From positions 8,556,001 through 8,620,000 of the forward strand of contig OZ199838.1 of NCBI GenBank assembly GCA_964304625.1: a stretch of 64,000 nt of DNA, read 5' to 3'. The position numbers were made by a program, and so were the translations under genes. Below, piece by piece: positions 36,619-48,716 of this stretch. Below the pieces are notes generated by a model, which saw only the letters and a list, made by a program, of their open reading frames with translations, was not told the DNA's origin and made no database searches. The first letter of the stretch is position 1; every line of letters begins with the position of its first letter. Source of the stretch: Kudoa neothunni. Taxonomy: Eukaryota > Cnidaria.

Positions 36619-38245
36619 TTAGAATCTTTTGATTCCGAATACCAGATATAGAATCAGTATAACAAAAACTATAGTGCTGAAAGCTCCGTAGCATGCAGCA
36701 AAAACATAGGCTACGTATTGTTTTCTGGTCCAAGATGTTCCATATCCGCTTTCAGGGATAGGTGTGGATGGAGTTCCATCTCTGTCGCACATCTCATCAA
36801 CATCAGGTTCGAATAATTTCTCAAAAACTCTTCAATGGTGTTATTAAAAAGTTACGGTAATAATAAATCACTTCATGAACTCCATCAGTGTACATTCTTT
36901 GCCTTCATTACATGCAGGTAATGATACTTGTGTATATTTCTTAGTATCTCCTGAATAAAATACTTTAAAAACAAGTCTTTTAGCGTTATTTTCAGTAATT
37001 TCTTGTAGTTCAAGAGCCAGCGATGCAGCAAAAGGTAAGATATCATCTAATGGGGCTCCGAATGCGGATAACAACGCATAAATTGTAACATCATGCTATT
37101 TTGATATCAAGAGTAATTGCCATAGGCGATTATATGAAATTACAGTCGAATAGATGTATAGCTTTCGTTTATCGTGTTTCTCATCCATTTCTTTATTATT
37201 TAAGAGATATTCTGGTATGGCTTGTTTAGCATCATCAGGCAAGAATCGAACCATATGTTGTGCCACAGTATACAATAGGTTGCCTATCAGAACTTTTTGA
37301 ACCTTTTCATTTTTGCTTGAATAAGTTTGTGAAATAATAAATTTAGCTGACATGGTCAGTTTATCGTATATATCTTTGGTTAACCAGTCCGGCAGTTTTT
37401 TTGCACTAAGCGTCTCTATAAGTGACTCATCATAGACATCCAGCACTTTTTTAAGATCTGGTTCATATCCTGTATTTTCGTAGATTTTATTGAGAAAATC
37501 CTACGTGGTTTAATAAATCACAAAATTTTATATTCTGTCGTTTAATTATGAGAAATAATAATACTTTATTTTTATTGATAAAGTCCAACCAAGGCTCACT
37601 TGTCATTATTTCATCCAAATATTTATCCCTTAAAGGACAGTCCATTTTAAGAATTCTCAACTATATCGGTACCAAAGTCAGGTTATAGATGGTAATATTC
37701 AAAAGTGTATTTACTGTATCATTAATTGGGGAAACAGTCTGAACAGGTAGCGGTTGCCATAAAATAGTGTCCTCAAATTGGTTTTCTTTTTTCGGTGGGT
37801 ACATGCCAGCCAAAAATGCCTCAGCAGACATCAAGCATCTCTCACTACCACTACTTTTCACGTGTATTTCGTCAAAGTTGTAATCCTCGCTGGAAAATTT
37901 TTGCTTGTTAATGTATTCAGCTTTTATTTTCTTCCCCAGATTGTACATTTGGGTTGCTCCTTTCTAAACAAATTATTTTTCGGATCTTGGGTTAGTATAG
38001 TTGCACATGGGTTACTTTCTGAAGTGTTGCTAAACCTCCAACCCAATTTTGATTGGTTGATTTAGGATAGACGGCGTATGGATTTCGTTGGCCATGTCTA
38101 AAAATCTGAAAAAATATGCTAAATATGCCTCATTATTTCCATATACCATATGTGACATGAGTAATTTTTCATCACATTGGTAAACGTCCAATATGGCGCA
38201 CAAAACGAGAACAACCACCAAAAAAATTGTTTTAATGCACACCAT
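36619..38245 (-). CDS. histidine acid phosphatase homologue, catalytic motif lost
   Basis: Six exons, 38036-38245, 37715-37963, 37565-37660, 37144-37500, 36872-37095 and 36619-36829, with introns of 42-72 bp, join into an open frame of 448 residues, close to lysosomal/prostatic acid phosphatases. N-terminal signal peptide (TIFLVVVLVLCAILDV), lumenal domain, C-terminal membrane helix (VAYVFAACYGAFSTIVFVI) and a very short tail, as in lysosomal ACP2. Family landmarks: GLEKGATQMYNLGKKIKAEY, SSGSERCLMSAEAFLAGMYP, WQPLPVQTV, MDCPLRDKY and YSTHDVTIYALLSAFG (the proton-donor HD). The nucleophile motif RHGxRxP expected after HMVY is absent; the sequence there is GNNEAYLAYFF, and the next active-site Arg (VRS) is Lys. 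So the fold is kept but the phosphate-binding site is not: probably a pseudoenzyme. Activity loss is inference. Confidence 0.88.
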
Positions 38246-38986
38246 TTTCTCAATTTATTCTGTTGATGATATAAGTCATTAATTTGAGTTTATATATCAA
38301 TAATTTAAGCCGATTTTCGTTTTTTGACTGGTAACAATAAATAACATTACAATAGGTTCATTTTTCTGATATAACTCGTTTAAGAATTTTAATTAAAGCT
38401 GTCAGACTTTGATTTTTGTATTTGCATATTAGTTTATATCGCTTGAAATGGTTCGCTACTATCTGATTAATTGAATAAACAACCTGTATGGTACTTTAAT
38501 ATTGGGATTAAATCTGATGAGACATTTCTCAAACCTACTTAAATAATCGTGTTTACTAAATAAACTGAATTATAAAATTAACTTCTTAACTTTAAAAATC
38601 ATTTCGGCTATTAATAAAAAATGTTAAATTAAGCACCGAAATTCTAACTGTTTAATAAGATTTTGTATCAATATTATAAATTAGTCATGCAGCAGCCAAA
38701 ATATTCGTATTCTGTAATGAGTCAGTTTCAAATATTATAACTTATTTTAAAACAGAGTTGTTGCATAAGTACATTATTTTATTTTCTATAAGACATCTAA
38801 TGAAACCCAAAAAATACTTTGGCGATATCAATATTTTTTTAATCCCTTATAAGAGTGATCATACAGGTACCTTAAAAAATATTGATATTTTGTCAGTATT
38901 CGCCTAAAAAGCCCTATATTGCAGGTAGCACAACTAACTCCGACAGATATTACGGACTTGAAACAAGCCATTACACAATTTTGAAT
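38246..38986. other. intergenic, nothing recognised
   Basis: 5' flank of the acid-phosphatase homologue, AT-rich, with no coding signal or repeat recognised. Confidence 0.35.
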
Positions 38987-38990
38987 TTAA

Positions 38991-41088
38991 CCCTTTCACG
39001 TTCTATTTTTTGTTTTTATAAAGATATATATTGTTAATGAGGCATCTATTAGTAAAAATTTTTAATTTTAATTTTATCATGCGGATTTTTTAGATCTTGT
39101 TCATGTGCATTTAAATATCCACTGGGATTAAATGGTAAAAAAGTTGAAAATGAACAAAAGTTTTAAAATAACTATTCTAAGATTATACTTAATAAATAAT
39201 TATTTTAAATTTCAAAATTCATGAAAAAATTTCTAACAAATAACCCTAAACAGCACGTCTCCCATGAATCATCTCCAAATTTGTTTCATGTTTCATAGTA
39301 ATAATATATATATATATATAGATTTATACTGTCAACATAATGCAATTTTGTTATTATAAATTTATTTTGTAACACGTATTTCTTCGGCTTATTTAATTTC
39401 ACTGAGATGAGAAAACAAAATTACGTAACAATTTGCAAGAAAATAAAACGCAATATAATGAAACGTACAGATTAATCCAAATTAATTAATTAATTTCGTT
39501 TTTGATAAAATTCGTAGAGACAATTCCTTTCTTTAATCTGGAAACATCTCGCTTTGCATTTAATGCATTTGATTTGCGTGATACTTTGGCAAAGTTTACA
39601 TCTTGTGCATGTGAGCGTGACTTCGGGGGAATGCCCAACATTGTCGAATCGGATACGAATATCGTCAGAAAGAGAGGAATTCACGATTTTCCGGCTTAAT
39701 GAATTTTCCAATTCATTCTCTACTGATAATGATGGTCTCCCGCGCTTTAATTTCACGGTTGGTCCCTTTTTAAAAGATATTAAACTCGCACACAAAATAC
39801 GTGAAATTCGATAAATCTAATATTTCGCTCTCGTTTGTTTTTCTTGATTTACTGTTTCTCTTGTATAATAACCAAGAGTTCATCATAGCTGTATTTATTC
39901 CCCAATAAAATATCCTCAAGTTAACATTTTAAACCGCATTCGGCAGGCTTTCTGGGCATATATTGCTTTTAACAGCACCTACCTCTAAATGGTATCATCT
40001 GTTCATCTACAGATAACTTCCTTACGGGTTGAATCTTTAAGCAATCTAATCATAAGTGGTCCAAAATGATCTTATTTTCCAAAACCTATCAAAATCAGGA
40101 TTGGATTGTTGGGTGACTATTTTGTCATTATGTTTGAAATGACGAAATTTTGAAATCAGCTCAAATCTACGGTGTGTGAACAAGTTTGCAATTGGCTCAA
40201 ACTTAAAACATTTTTGCGAATAACAACGATATCTAGGCATCCTTATTATAACCATTAAGATGAGGACTCCAATATACTTATCTGTTTCACCATTATCAAC
40301 TTTGAAACATGAATTAGACTGTCTGGAATAAAGGTTCGTTTGTTCAACCATCAAATCTATGAAGGATTTATTGATAAATTGGTTGAAGTAATCGATAGGA
40401 TTAAAAGTTCATTTATATCTTCAAAATAGCGCTCTGAACTCTCAAAATCAATAATGTCATCTAAAGTTTCTTGTTCTACATCAAAATTAAATTTGAAGTT
40501 CGAGTTGCATTTATCCTCATCAGTAGCCTCATTATGGTTTTTAAAGTAGTCATGCATTATTTAAAAGTATCGATATTTTCATTTTCTGAACATATCTCGG
40601 GTTCTAAAATATCGCCATCGGGCAGAAAAACTATTTCTTATTCAATTTTTCGACTTTTCGCAGATATGTCCGGAATATCGTAATGAGTATCTTCACCGCG
40701 TGCGTGCCACGAGATCCCAGTGTGCATTTAAGTGTACTAACTGTAATACTCAAATAACTATTTATTCTTATAACTTTTTCGAAAATACTCTCATACATTT
40801 TATTATTTGTTATGAACAATTCATGATATTTTTTAAAGTTGACATTGATAATCAACACTGATCAATTTTACGTGTGCAATCTTTCACATTTGGAGCATGC
40901 TCAATATATAGATGAAAAACTTAATATTTTCTTAAATTTCCAAGGAAAATTATTCATACTTTGAAATAATGGTGACAATCAGATATTGATCATGATCCAT
41001 TAAATATGTTATATAAAGTGGTAGTTAAGTGTATTAAAAGATTGTGCTTTTCTTATGTGCATTCAAACGCACACTGGACGCGAAAGGG
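38991..41088 (-). mobile_element. piggyBac transposon, both ends present, internal deletion
   Basis: Left end TTAA (38987-38990) then CCCTTTCACG; right end CGCGAAAGGG then TTAA (41089-41092). Minus-strand transposase pieces: VEQTNLYSRQSNSCF and YIGVLILMVIIRMPRY (40046-40354), LSVDEQMIPFRGRC and QYMPRKPAECGLK (about 39950-40040), then directly the C-terminal zinc-finger domain CTRCKLCQSITQIKCIKCKA (39490-39795). The segment with the second and third catalytic Asp is missing, so it is a deletion derivative with frameshifts in addition. It shares its right TTAA with the next element. Confidence 0.88.
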
Positions 41089-41092
41089 TTAA

Positions 41093-43436
41093 CCCTTTCA
41101 CGCCTGAATTTTTATTCATCGATGAAATAAATATATAAATTTAAATAAGTAATTTTAATTGAAAAACGATATTTATTTTCTTAAAATATCTTTTAACATT
41201 TCATAAAAATGGGTATTAAATGCTGTCCCGTATACCCGACATCCGGCATTAATGGACTGGAATTTGTGTGCACGATAGAAACCGAAAGGAATTGCTTAAA
41301 GAACAAAAAATAGTTTATAAAATATAAATTAGTTATCATTATAAATGTAGAAACAATTTCTACCATTCAAAGGACAACCTGAAGCGTTATATTTCAAAAA
41401 TACTACTTGGGTTTTTCTTCCACAAATTTTACATCCTCTTTGAAATAAAGTTACTTCAGGCGGGTGGCCTATATTATCAAATCTTATTTGATCGGATAAT
41501 GAAATGTATTTTTTTTCCGTGGTAATTTTATGTTTTCGTTTACGAGTTTGTCTGGATAATTGATTTTTATATAACAATGATTCACAAATTGAGTATGTAA
41601 AGGATAGCAGATCAAGAGTTTCCGCTTTTGAGGTATGGCGCATTTTCCACTGCCATCTATATAGCAACCATGAATTGGTTATCGCTGTATTGATACCCCA
41701 AAAAAATTCGCATGTAGAATTTTTCGCACTTGTGACTCAATCTATAAAGTGACATTAACATGTCAGACAGGTCAACACCTCCCATATTCTTGTTGTATTC
41801 TGATACGACAGCTGGACAATTTACTTTAACTCGCTTCTTTTGGCGCCTATCAAATCTGAATAAAGTTGTTAAAGATTCAATAGCAGAATGAGTTGATGAT
41901 AACGTCACGACTGAATTATCGTACCGTCGAGTCAACACTAAACTTTCATTAGAACTTTGTGCAAAATCAAAAGCGCCACGTTATTTCTTCATTAGCTCTT
42001 TTTTTGAAGCAAAGGACATCCTTTCATTCGATTATTCCGGATGGTTCCCACAGAATAAATGCCACTTTTTTTCAATATTATTTGCATCTTGAATGACGTA
42101 AACCAATTATCAAGGTACACTAGAAAATTTCTGTTTATAGGAAGATGCTCACATAACTAGATAACATAATCTCAAGAATTTAAGCCATAACTTACAGCGA
42201 CCATAGGATGTTTACCATCTTAACAACTAAAGTTATAAACCATCCCACTTCTTCCACATAATGCAAAAACTTTAAACCCCGATTTTGTAGGTTTATTTGG
42301 AGCATATTGTTTTGCTCTACATTTACCCTTGAATGGAATCATCTATTCATCCGACGAATTGATAGTTTCAGAACTGATTTTTAAAAGCGGCATTCTCAAA
42401 TGTTCCAAAAAGGGTCGAATTTTTGCAAATCGATCTAAGTATCGAGAAGATTGATCATTTGTAATATTTTCGTTGTCGTTAAAATGTAAATATTTTGATA
42501 TCTGCTCGAATCTATCTCTCGAAAAGACATCAAAAATGGGGGGGGGGGGGGATAATTAAAATACTTAGACCAATAACGTCTGTAACGGGGCGTTCGAACA
42601 ATCCCCATCAAGATCAGTACTCCAAGTTAGCTTTCGATTTCTGGAACAGAGGTTCTAAAGTTAGAATTATTCTGGATTGCGCATCGATTTGATTCGACAA
42701 CAATCAATTCAAGCAGTTAGTTCATTATCGAATAATCTATCAAAATAATCTCTGGGATAAATTAACCCGTTTAAATTTTCAAAATGATCGTCATCGTTGG
42801 ACAATTCCTGTGGCAAACCTATGCTGCTCAAGTTTTTTTTCCATTTTATTTTTGAATTAATTTTGGAATCATCTGATGACACACATTCTTCTCTTTTCAT
42901 ACTTGATGATAGAATCACTGGATCGTCGTAAGAATACGTATCTGGTTCAGATATGTCAGCATCAGTTAGGCCAATGATTTCTGATAATTCGTTTTTACTT
43001 CCATCATTATTAGTCCGAATGTCAGGATCCATTGTGGCTAATCTAAATCCAGTACATGAGTGCCGGGTGTCCGGTATACGGACACGTGTTAAACATTGTA
43101 TTATTTCAAAAATCATGCACCTGATTCGTTTATAAATCTATCTATTTAATGAAATTAATTATTTGCACTACGTCAAATTTTTATTTTGGTAAATCATGAA
43201 AACCCTAAATGTTATGATCAAATTCTTTTGAATGCTGCAATGGTATAGTGGTTTTAACTTTAAATGCCTAATTTAATTATTATCATGTTTAGTGATAATT
43301 GTGAAATCTATTAATAAGAAACAACTACTTTAATATATTATACCGACATTTATCACATTACGAAATTTCGTTTAAGTAAGTTTCAGAATTAGAGACAAAT
43401 TGCTGTCCTGTATACCGGACATCCGGCACAAAAGGG
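41093..43436 (-). mobile_element. piggyBac transposon, both ends present, decayed transposase
   Basis: Starts CCCTTTCACGCC right after TTAA (41089-41092) and ends CACAAAAGGG before TTAA (43437-43440). Subterminal blocks GTATACCCGACATCCGGC (41230) and its complement GTATACCGGACATCCGGC (43410) form an inner inverted repeat. Minus-strand transposase: acidic N-terminus and LIYPRDYFDRLFDNEL (42709-43116), NCPAVVSEYNKNMGGVDLSD (41657-41938, third catalytic Asp region), RIFLGYQYSDN, and the C-terminal Cys domain GCKICGRKTQVVFLKYNASG (41329-41667). The middle is broken by several frame changes. A G11 run at 42537 is a likely slippage site. Confidence 0.88.
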
Positions 43437-43445
43437 TTAAGTTAA

Positions 43446-44158
43446 CCCTCTAATGGTATATCTTTTTATACAGTAAACTAATTCCTAAAAGATTCCAGCT
43501 ATTCTTCTAAAAAAATTTCGTCTTTGGGGTAAAATTTACCCCATGTTTTTTTTGGATTAAAAATATTTAAAAAATCAAATCCACTTCTAACTTAAATAAA
43601 ATAAAATTCCTATGAATAATTTTTGCAGAAAGTAAGGAAATGTTAGATAAATTAATTATATCGCATGCGCGAAGCGTATGAAGATGTGTGATACTAATCA
43701 TTTCATTGATGAATTTTGTTTTTCAGAGAATGAACATCATGTTGTTGATGAAAATGTCTTCTTATCGATGTTTCTTGTTGAAAAATTGTTGGAAAAAATT
43801 GAGCATAGGGACATGTTAAAAACTGTGTTAACTTCTCATAACTTTCAAGAATCCTTCTTATGTTTTGTTTTAATATTTCAACTGGCGCAACACATTTAAT
43901 TCCGCTGAATTAACGCAATTACTTTATTAATGGAACATCGATGTGTACCGACATAAGACGGATCGTAGACGAAGCCGATTATCGCGGGGATTACGTCATA
44001 ATTTAATATGCATTTGCCATTGTTTCATCCATAGGAATTAAAAATTATTCTACGATATTGATTATTAGATTCTTTAAAGTGTTATAATTCAAAAAAATGT
44101 GGGGTAAAATTTACCCCTAAGTCCATTACACGTTCATCGTTTTGGGATCATTAGAGGG
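43446..44158. mobile_element. piggyBac-type non-autonomous element
   Basis: Ends TTAA (43442-43445) CCCTCTAATGG and CATTAGAGGG TTAA (44159-44162). Near each end lies the palindrome GGGGTAAAATTTACCCC (about 43540 and 44101). The same arrangement is seen at the ends of the copy at 61506-63816 (CCCTCTAACG and GTGTATTTCACCCC), so this 713-bp element is probably mobilised by that family. A 73-codon open stretch at 43678-43899 has no recognisable domain. Confidence 0.8.
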
Positions 44159-44162
44159 TTAA

Positions 44163-44598
44163 AAAATCAATACATTTGAAAAAGGTGGGGCGAGATAGAA
44201 AAAAGGTTGGGAAAAGCGGTTCTAAAAGATTCTACCGAGGGTTGAATGTTCTTTAGATTTAAAATATGTTTTTTACCAAGACATAATTATTCTATTAATA
44301 AGATAAGATCAAATTTCTAAGCTGTTCATTTTTGAACTCCTCAATGACTTAATTGAATTATAACAACTGATAATTTTAAATTCCTCGTCAACATCCCTCT
44401 GTATCCTTGGCATGGTCAAATTTACTACGCAATATCGAATCGAAACGAGGTTTCCGGACACTAGAATTGCTACACAATACAAAATTACCTCGCAATACGG
44501 AACAATTTCATATTAATTTTTTTATTCATAAATAGTCTTAAACACATTTTAAGAGGATAATAATATAATTAGTACCTAGCAATATCGAGGCACGGCTG
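44163..44598. other. region ending in a pogo/Tigger-type terminus
   Basis: The stretch ends AGCAATATCGAGGCACGGCTG at 44598 followed by TA; read in reverse this is CAGCCGTGCCTCGATATTGC, typical of pogo/Tigger ends. GCAATATCGAATCGAAACGAG near 44430 may be a related inner repeat. The left end was not found. Confidence 0.45.
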
Positions 44599-44608
44599 TA
44601 TATTTTAA

Positions 44609-44970
44609 TTAAGCACGTATAACGCTTCATTTTGATTAGATATGGTAATAAATGCTGGAAAACCTTTTGATAATGAGGACTGAGGTGCAGATGTATTTAT
44701 TTTGAATTTTTAACATCGCCATGTGAGCAGACATATTTAATATATCTGAAAATTAATTGTCCTTCCTTATTATTAACATTATCCGACTGATTATCTTCAT
44801 TTTTAATTTTGATGCTCCTACCAATTCTGTAAGAGAAACCAGATTCCTTAGTTTTAATGTAAGAACATTAAATTTTATAACAGTACTTTAATAAAATCAT
44901 CAAGACATTGTTTCATTTCGGTATACGAAGAAAATTGACTTTTAAATAATCTATGTACACTTTCCGCCAT
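44609..44970 (-). pseudogene. MULE/ZSWIM-type N-terminal domain fragment
   Basis: ATG at 44970 opens MAESVHRLFKSQFSSYTEMK, then after a possible 40-bp intron ESGFSYRIGRSIKIKNEDN, FRYIKYVCSHGDVKNSK and, in a shifted frame, KGFPAFITISNQNEALYVLN. This order resembles the FAR1/ZSWIM/Mutator-transposase N-terminus (xxSYxEM, YKYVxYxCxHG, GCPAxIxI). The fragment stops abruptly where the pogo-type terminus begins (44598), which therefore probably cut it. The rest of the gene is not in the window. Confidence 0.5.
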
Positions 44971-45613
44971 ATTAATTTATTAAGACCGACTCACTACCAC
45001 TACACGTGAGGTCAAAAATAATATAAACATATCGTTGCCAAATTATACTGTTAATTATAAGAGAAGACACTCGGCTGACTATTGTGCTTGCACATATACA
45101 TCGATAATATGTTTCAAAAAATAACAGTTAATTTTTATAATCTGTAATCATTTTACATACATAAATATCTGAAAAATATATTTTATCATGTTTATAAGCT
45201 ATTTTGTTTGTAAAAGCGCTATAACCTGTAGAAAAAAGCGAAATAATTATAATCCTATAATCCCCGCGCACGCACTGTATTTATGGAAAGCAGGGCTGCC
45301 AGTGGTGTTTAAAAAAAGCCCATGGATGGACGGTCAAAAAACCCAAGGTCGAGAAAAACACTACTTTAAAGTAAAAAAAATAGAATCATCTATGAAAGTT
45401 TTTAACCTTCCGATTCAATAATTACGTCTTCAGACATAAATTTTAATTTATCGTAGTATGATTGCCATGTTTTGGCACGAACACCCACTCATAATTGTCT
45501 TGCGTAGATCAATTTACTCACAATTAATTGCTTCATAATTCAAAATATATTTTGAAATAACGCTTAAATTTTCTAATAATGCACTGTCGTTTGATATCGC
45601 AAATGCTTAAACC
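44971..45613. other. intergenic, open stretch of unknown meaning
   Basis: Contains an open plus-strand frame at 45188-45421 (ending SSMKVFNLPIQ) without a recognised domain. Within it GCAGGGCTGCCAGTGGTG at 45290 looks a little like a hAT end, so it may be transposon-derived. Confidence 0.3.
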
Positions 45614-45621
45614 CTGCATGA

Positions 45622-45816
45622 CAGTGGTTCCCAACGGAAGGTTCCCGCACCCCTATGGGTGTGAACTGTGGGCTTAGGAGGTGAGAGATTCGATAACAAC
45701 GGAAAATAATTTTTCAGAAATTTTGATTCGGTTACACCTTATCGTATGCAAGCGGGTGCGAACTTCGTTTTGTCATCAAATGTGGGTGCGAGTCTAATTT
45801 TAGTTGGGAAACGCTC
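45622..45816. mobile_element. hAT MITE with perfect target duplication
   Basis: 195-bp element, start CAGTGGTTCCCAAC, end GTTGGGAAACGCTC, flanked by the exact 8-mer CTGCATGA at 45614-45621 and 45817-45824. The terminal bases and 8-bp duplication are diagnostic of hAT. Confidence 0.9.
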
Positions 45817-45824
45817 CTGCATGA

Positions 45825-46408
45825 TATAATCTGAATAGGATACGTCATTAAAAATATAAATATTAATGCCGCACAACAAAACTTTTGTTATTCTTTAATG
45901 TCTGCCGGGTTTCAATAAAAACCCAAGATTTTGTATTAAATGAAAAAAACCTCCAATCCCTGGTAGTCCTGATGGAAAGTGACACTATCGAAAAATGAAT
46001 AAAAACCAACAATATCATTCTAATGAGCCACGAAAATTAACAAATGATTTATGACAGATTTTCAAGTAATAAAATTATTGCAGGAAATAAAAATTTGGTT
46101 GAAATTATTCACCAAAACTTCTCAAATAATACATAAGCAATAATGTCGGAATAAACTCCAAAGTATAATGGTAAATGGTCGCATAGGAAGGATAATATTT
46201 AAAGCAATACAAAGTCATGCATCTGAATAACAATGAAAATGGATAAACCAAAACAACAATAAGAATAAGAATAACCTATCAAAAATAAGAACTAACTCTT
46301 AATTTGTGAGTTCATAAAACCGTTACCAATACCTAAAAATAACTGTCTATTAGAATAAAGTAAACCATCTGATATCAATAATGAAAATTACAAAATAATT
46401 TCGGCTAC
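45825..46408. other. intergenic, nothing recognised
   Basis: A-rich 3' flank of the next gene (minus strand). No coding signal or repeat recognised. Confidence 0.35.
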
Positions 46409-48293
46409 TCAACGATCGATGTGATGAGGAGCCAGCTGTGAGATAATCGAATCCATATTTGGAAACAAAGATTCGAATGGATGGTCCCATAGATATCGTG
46501 GGATGAATTTATCATCGAAACCAATAGTTTCGAGTTGAAATGGCGGGATTTTCTTGCGATAAACCAGAACGCAGAAGTTCAAGATGAATGGTCCATGGAG
46601 TAGATTGTTATAGATAGCGTTGATGCATTGAAAGAGCTCAGTCAGTTGTTGTGAGGAGAAATGATCACAATAATGAACATTTTTCGCGTTATGCAAGTCG
46701 ATTGTATTGTGTTGTTGGAATAGTTGTTTGTTGAGTTCTGTAAGTAGAATATATACAACAGAGTGCAAAAATCCCATCCTTACCTCTAGTTAGTTGCACA
46801 TCTGAAGAATGATGTGGAACAGTGACATGTTTTCGCATCAACGTATCAAATTCGGTCAATCTGTCAACCCATTCAGCGAAATTAGTCCCCAACGATGATG
46901 GAAGCATAGCGTGGAAATGTTTGTCCAATGACATTAAAATATATTCCACATCAACAAGTACGCACATAAATCTTGCGTATAATTTGCTGAGTTGTGGAAA
47001 TATAGTGTAGGGTATCGGATTGAATGAGTAGTCATAGTTTGGTTTGGATGGATTTCTCGATCCGGGTATAACTTTGAAAATATTCTCAATAGCAACTAGT
47101 TGATATCTCAGTAATTTCCTGCATAAGCTAACCTTTTTTTCAATTTTATCACAGAGATTCGCGTGTTCTGACGAAATGGCTTTTTGATGATAACTTTGAC
47201 GCCATATTTCTTTACAAATATTTTTGAATGAGGTGTCATCTGACGAACCATTCGAAGTTGGATGGAATTTTGTTACTATCCTATCCATTGAAGATTTTTT
47301 CAATTGTGAGGATAATTTGGATTGATCGAAAATCGAACAACAGTCCGCATCTCCTAAACTATTTGCAATCGAATCGAAAACTCTCAGACGACAACAACTG
47401 ATATTGATCTGTTCATTATAACCAATATATTTAAGTGGTTGATTATTGCAACATAAGTCACACATCTCAGCTGATGGAAAACGATTGAGATTTTGGTTCT
47501 GAGACAAACTCGAACAACCTTCTGATATGATATGAGGTTTGGAGGTGATAATGGTTGGAGAGATTTTTGCAATATTGTAATGTAAATTTGGATTTGATGA
47601 AGACGGTATCTCAGCTATCGGCCATATGTAATTTAGAGATTCGCTTCTTTCGGGGGGTTTGACTAAATCGTCTGTGCTAGAATGGCTGCTATCGTTGGCT
47701 TCATTGCTCACATTCGACATAACGTTGTTTCGAAAAATGCAATTTTCCAACTGTTTATAGCTGTTTTTTTGTTCGAATGCGTGTGTTAGTAACTTCTTAG
47801 CATCTTCTTCGACCGCCTAAATATGTTCATTGTTATTTTCTATCAGTTGGTTATAACTTATGAATGTGTCATGGAAGTTAATAATGTATATTAGGAACAA
47901 TTTAATAGCTATTTCGTTAGTAGTTGGGAAAAATGTGCAATGACACACCAATGGATACAAACTATTAGTACAGTAACAAAATTTTCAGTCTAAATTGCAC
48001 TAACCCATCCCAAAGATAAACATATACACGTGTTGGTTATCATTGCTCAATTAATCACACATAAATAAAGATGGCATAATTACCTGGGAATATTTTGGTG
48101 TGGTTTTGTCTACGTCGTGAGAAATAGCATCATCAATAGAGCAATCATTCGGATGACCCATTTTAAACGTAGTCTGTGTGAGTGAATTATCCAGAGCGGA
48201 ATCCTGAATTTAATATGGATTTGAAAACCGAATAAGTGAGCTTCAAATTACTATGCTACCAACTTCATCTTCCAAAGAAGTTTTGCTAACCAT
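46409..48293 (-). CDS. unrecognised 503-residue spliced protein
   Basis: Exons 48264-48293, 48084-48203, 46784-47816 and 46409-46737 (introns 60, 267 and 46 bp, all GT-AG) join without frameshift into 503 codons. ATG 48293 is preceded by an in-frame stop. The N-terminal half is Ser/Asn-rich and polar, with DAKKLLTHAFEQKNSYKQLE as a short amphipathic helix and a Cys-rich patch (AEMCDLCCNNQPL, ISCCRLRVFD). The C-terminal half is more hydrophobic and looks folded and helical: VSLCRKLLRYQLVAIENIFK, IFPQLSKLYARFMCVLVDVE, WVDRLTEFDTLMRKHVTVP, FQCINAIYNNLLHGPFILNF and a distinctive end GFDDKFIPRYLWDHPFESLF, PNMDSIISQLAPHHIDR. No signal peptide or membrane helix. I do not recognise the family. Intactness and splicing argue for a real host gene. 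Confidence 0.8.
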
Positions 48294-48716
48294 TTCACGA
48301 GCAATCAGCCTCCACTATATTAGCCGCTATATGCGAATTATTAATCTGGTCGTTAAATTCTTAGATATACTAAATTCTCTGTAGCGGTAGAATTCACTTA
48401 GCAACTTCATATTACATTGTAATTTTAAATTTATTTTCAATTCACCATAGAAGCTAGATTAAGAGGAAAACAAACGCAACACACTTTCAAAGTCTATCTG
48501 AGATATAATCCGTTAAGTAACTTCTAAATGTTGACACATGAAAGGAATTAAAATGGATCCCATTATCTTATTATTTTTTTTTGGAAAAACAAAAAATTTA
48601 TCTCCAGAATTTATAACTAACATAGTTATAGTTCTAAAGCAAAATTTAATTTTTTCGATACGGGCTCACGCCGACGACCTATTACGCTGTATTCCGATCA
48701 ATAAAACGTGGATAAA
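48294..48716. other. shared upstream region of two divergent genes
   Basis: 423 bp between the 503-residue gene (minus) and NACA (plus), so probably a divergent promoter region. An open stretch at 48538-48720 overlaps the NACA start and is not convincing as a gene. Confidence 0.4.

Noticed and set aside
45188-45421. Open 77-codon frame as a gene
   Set aside because: No domain, no splice context, no ATG-supported conservation, and part looks like a hAT end.
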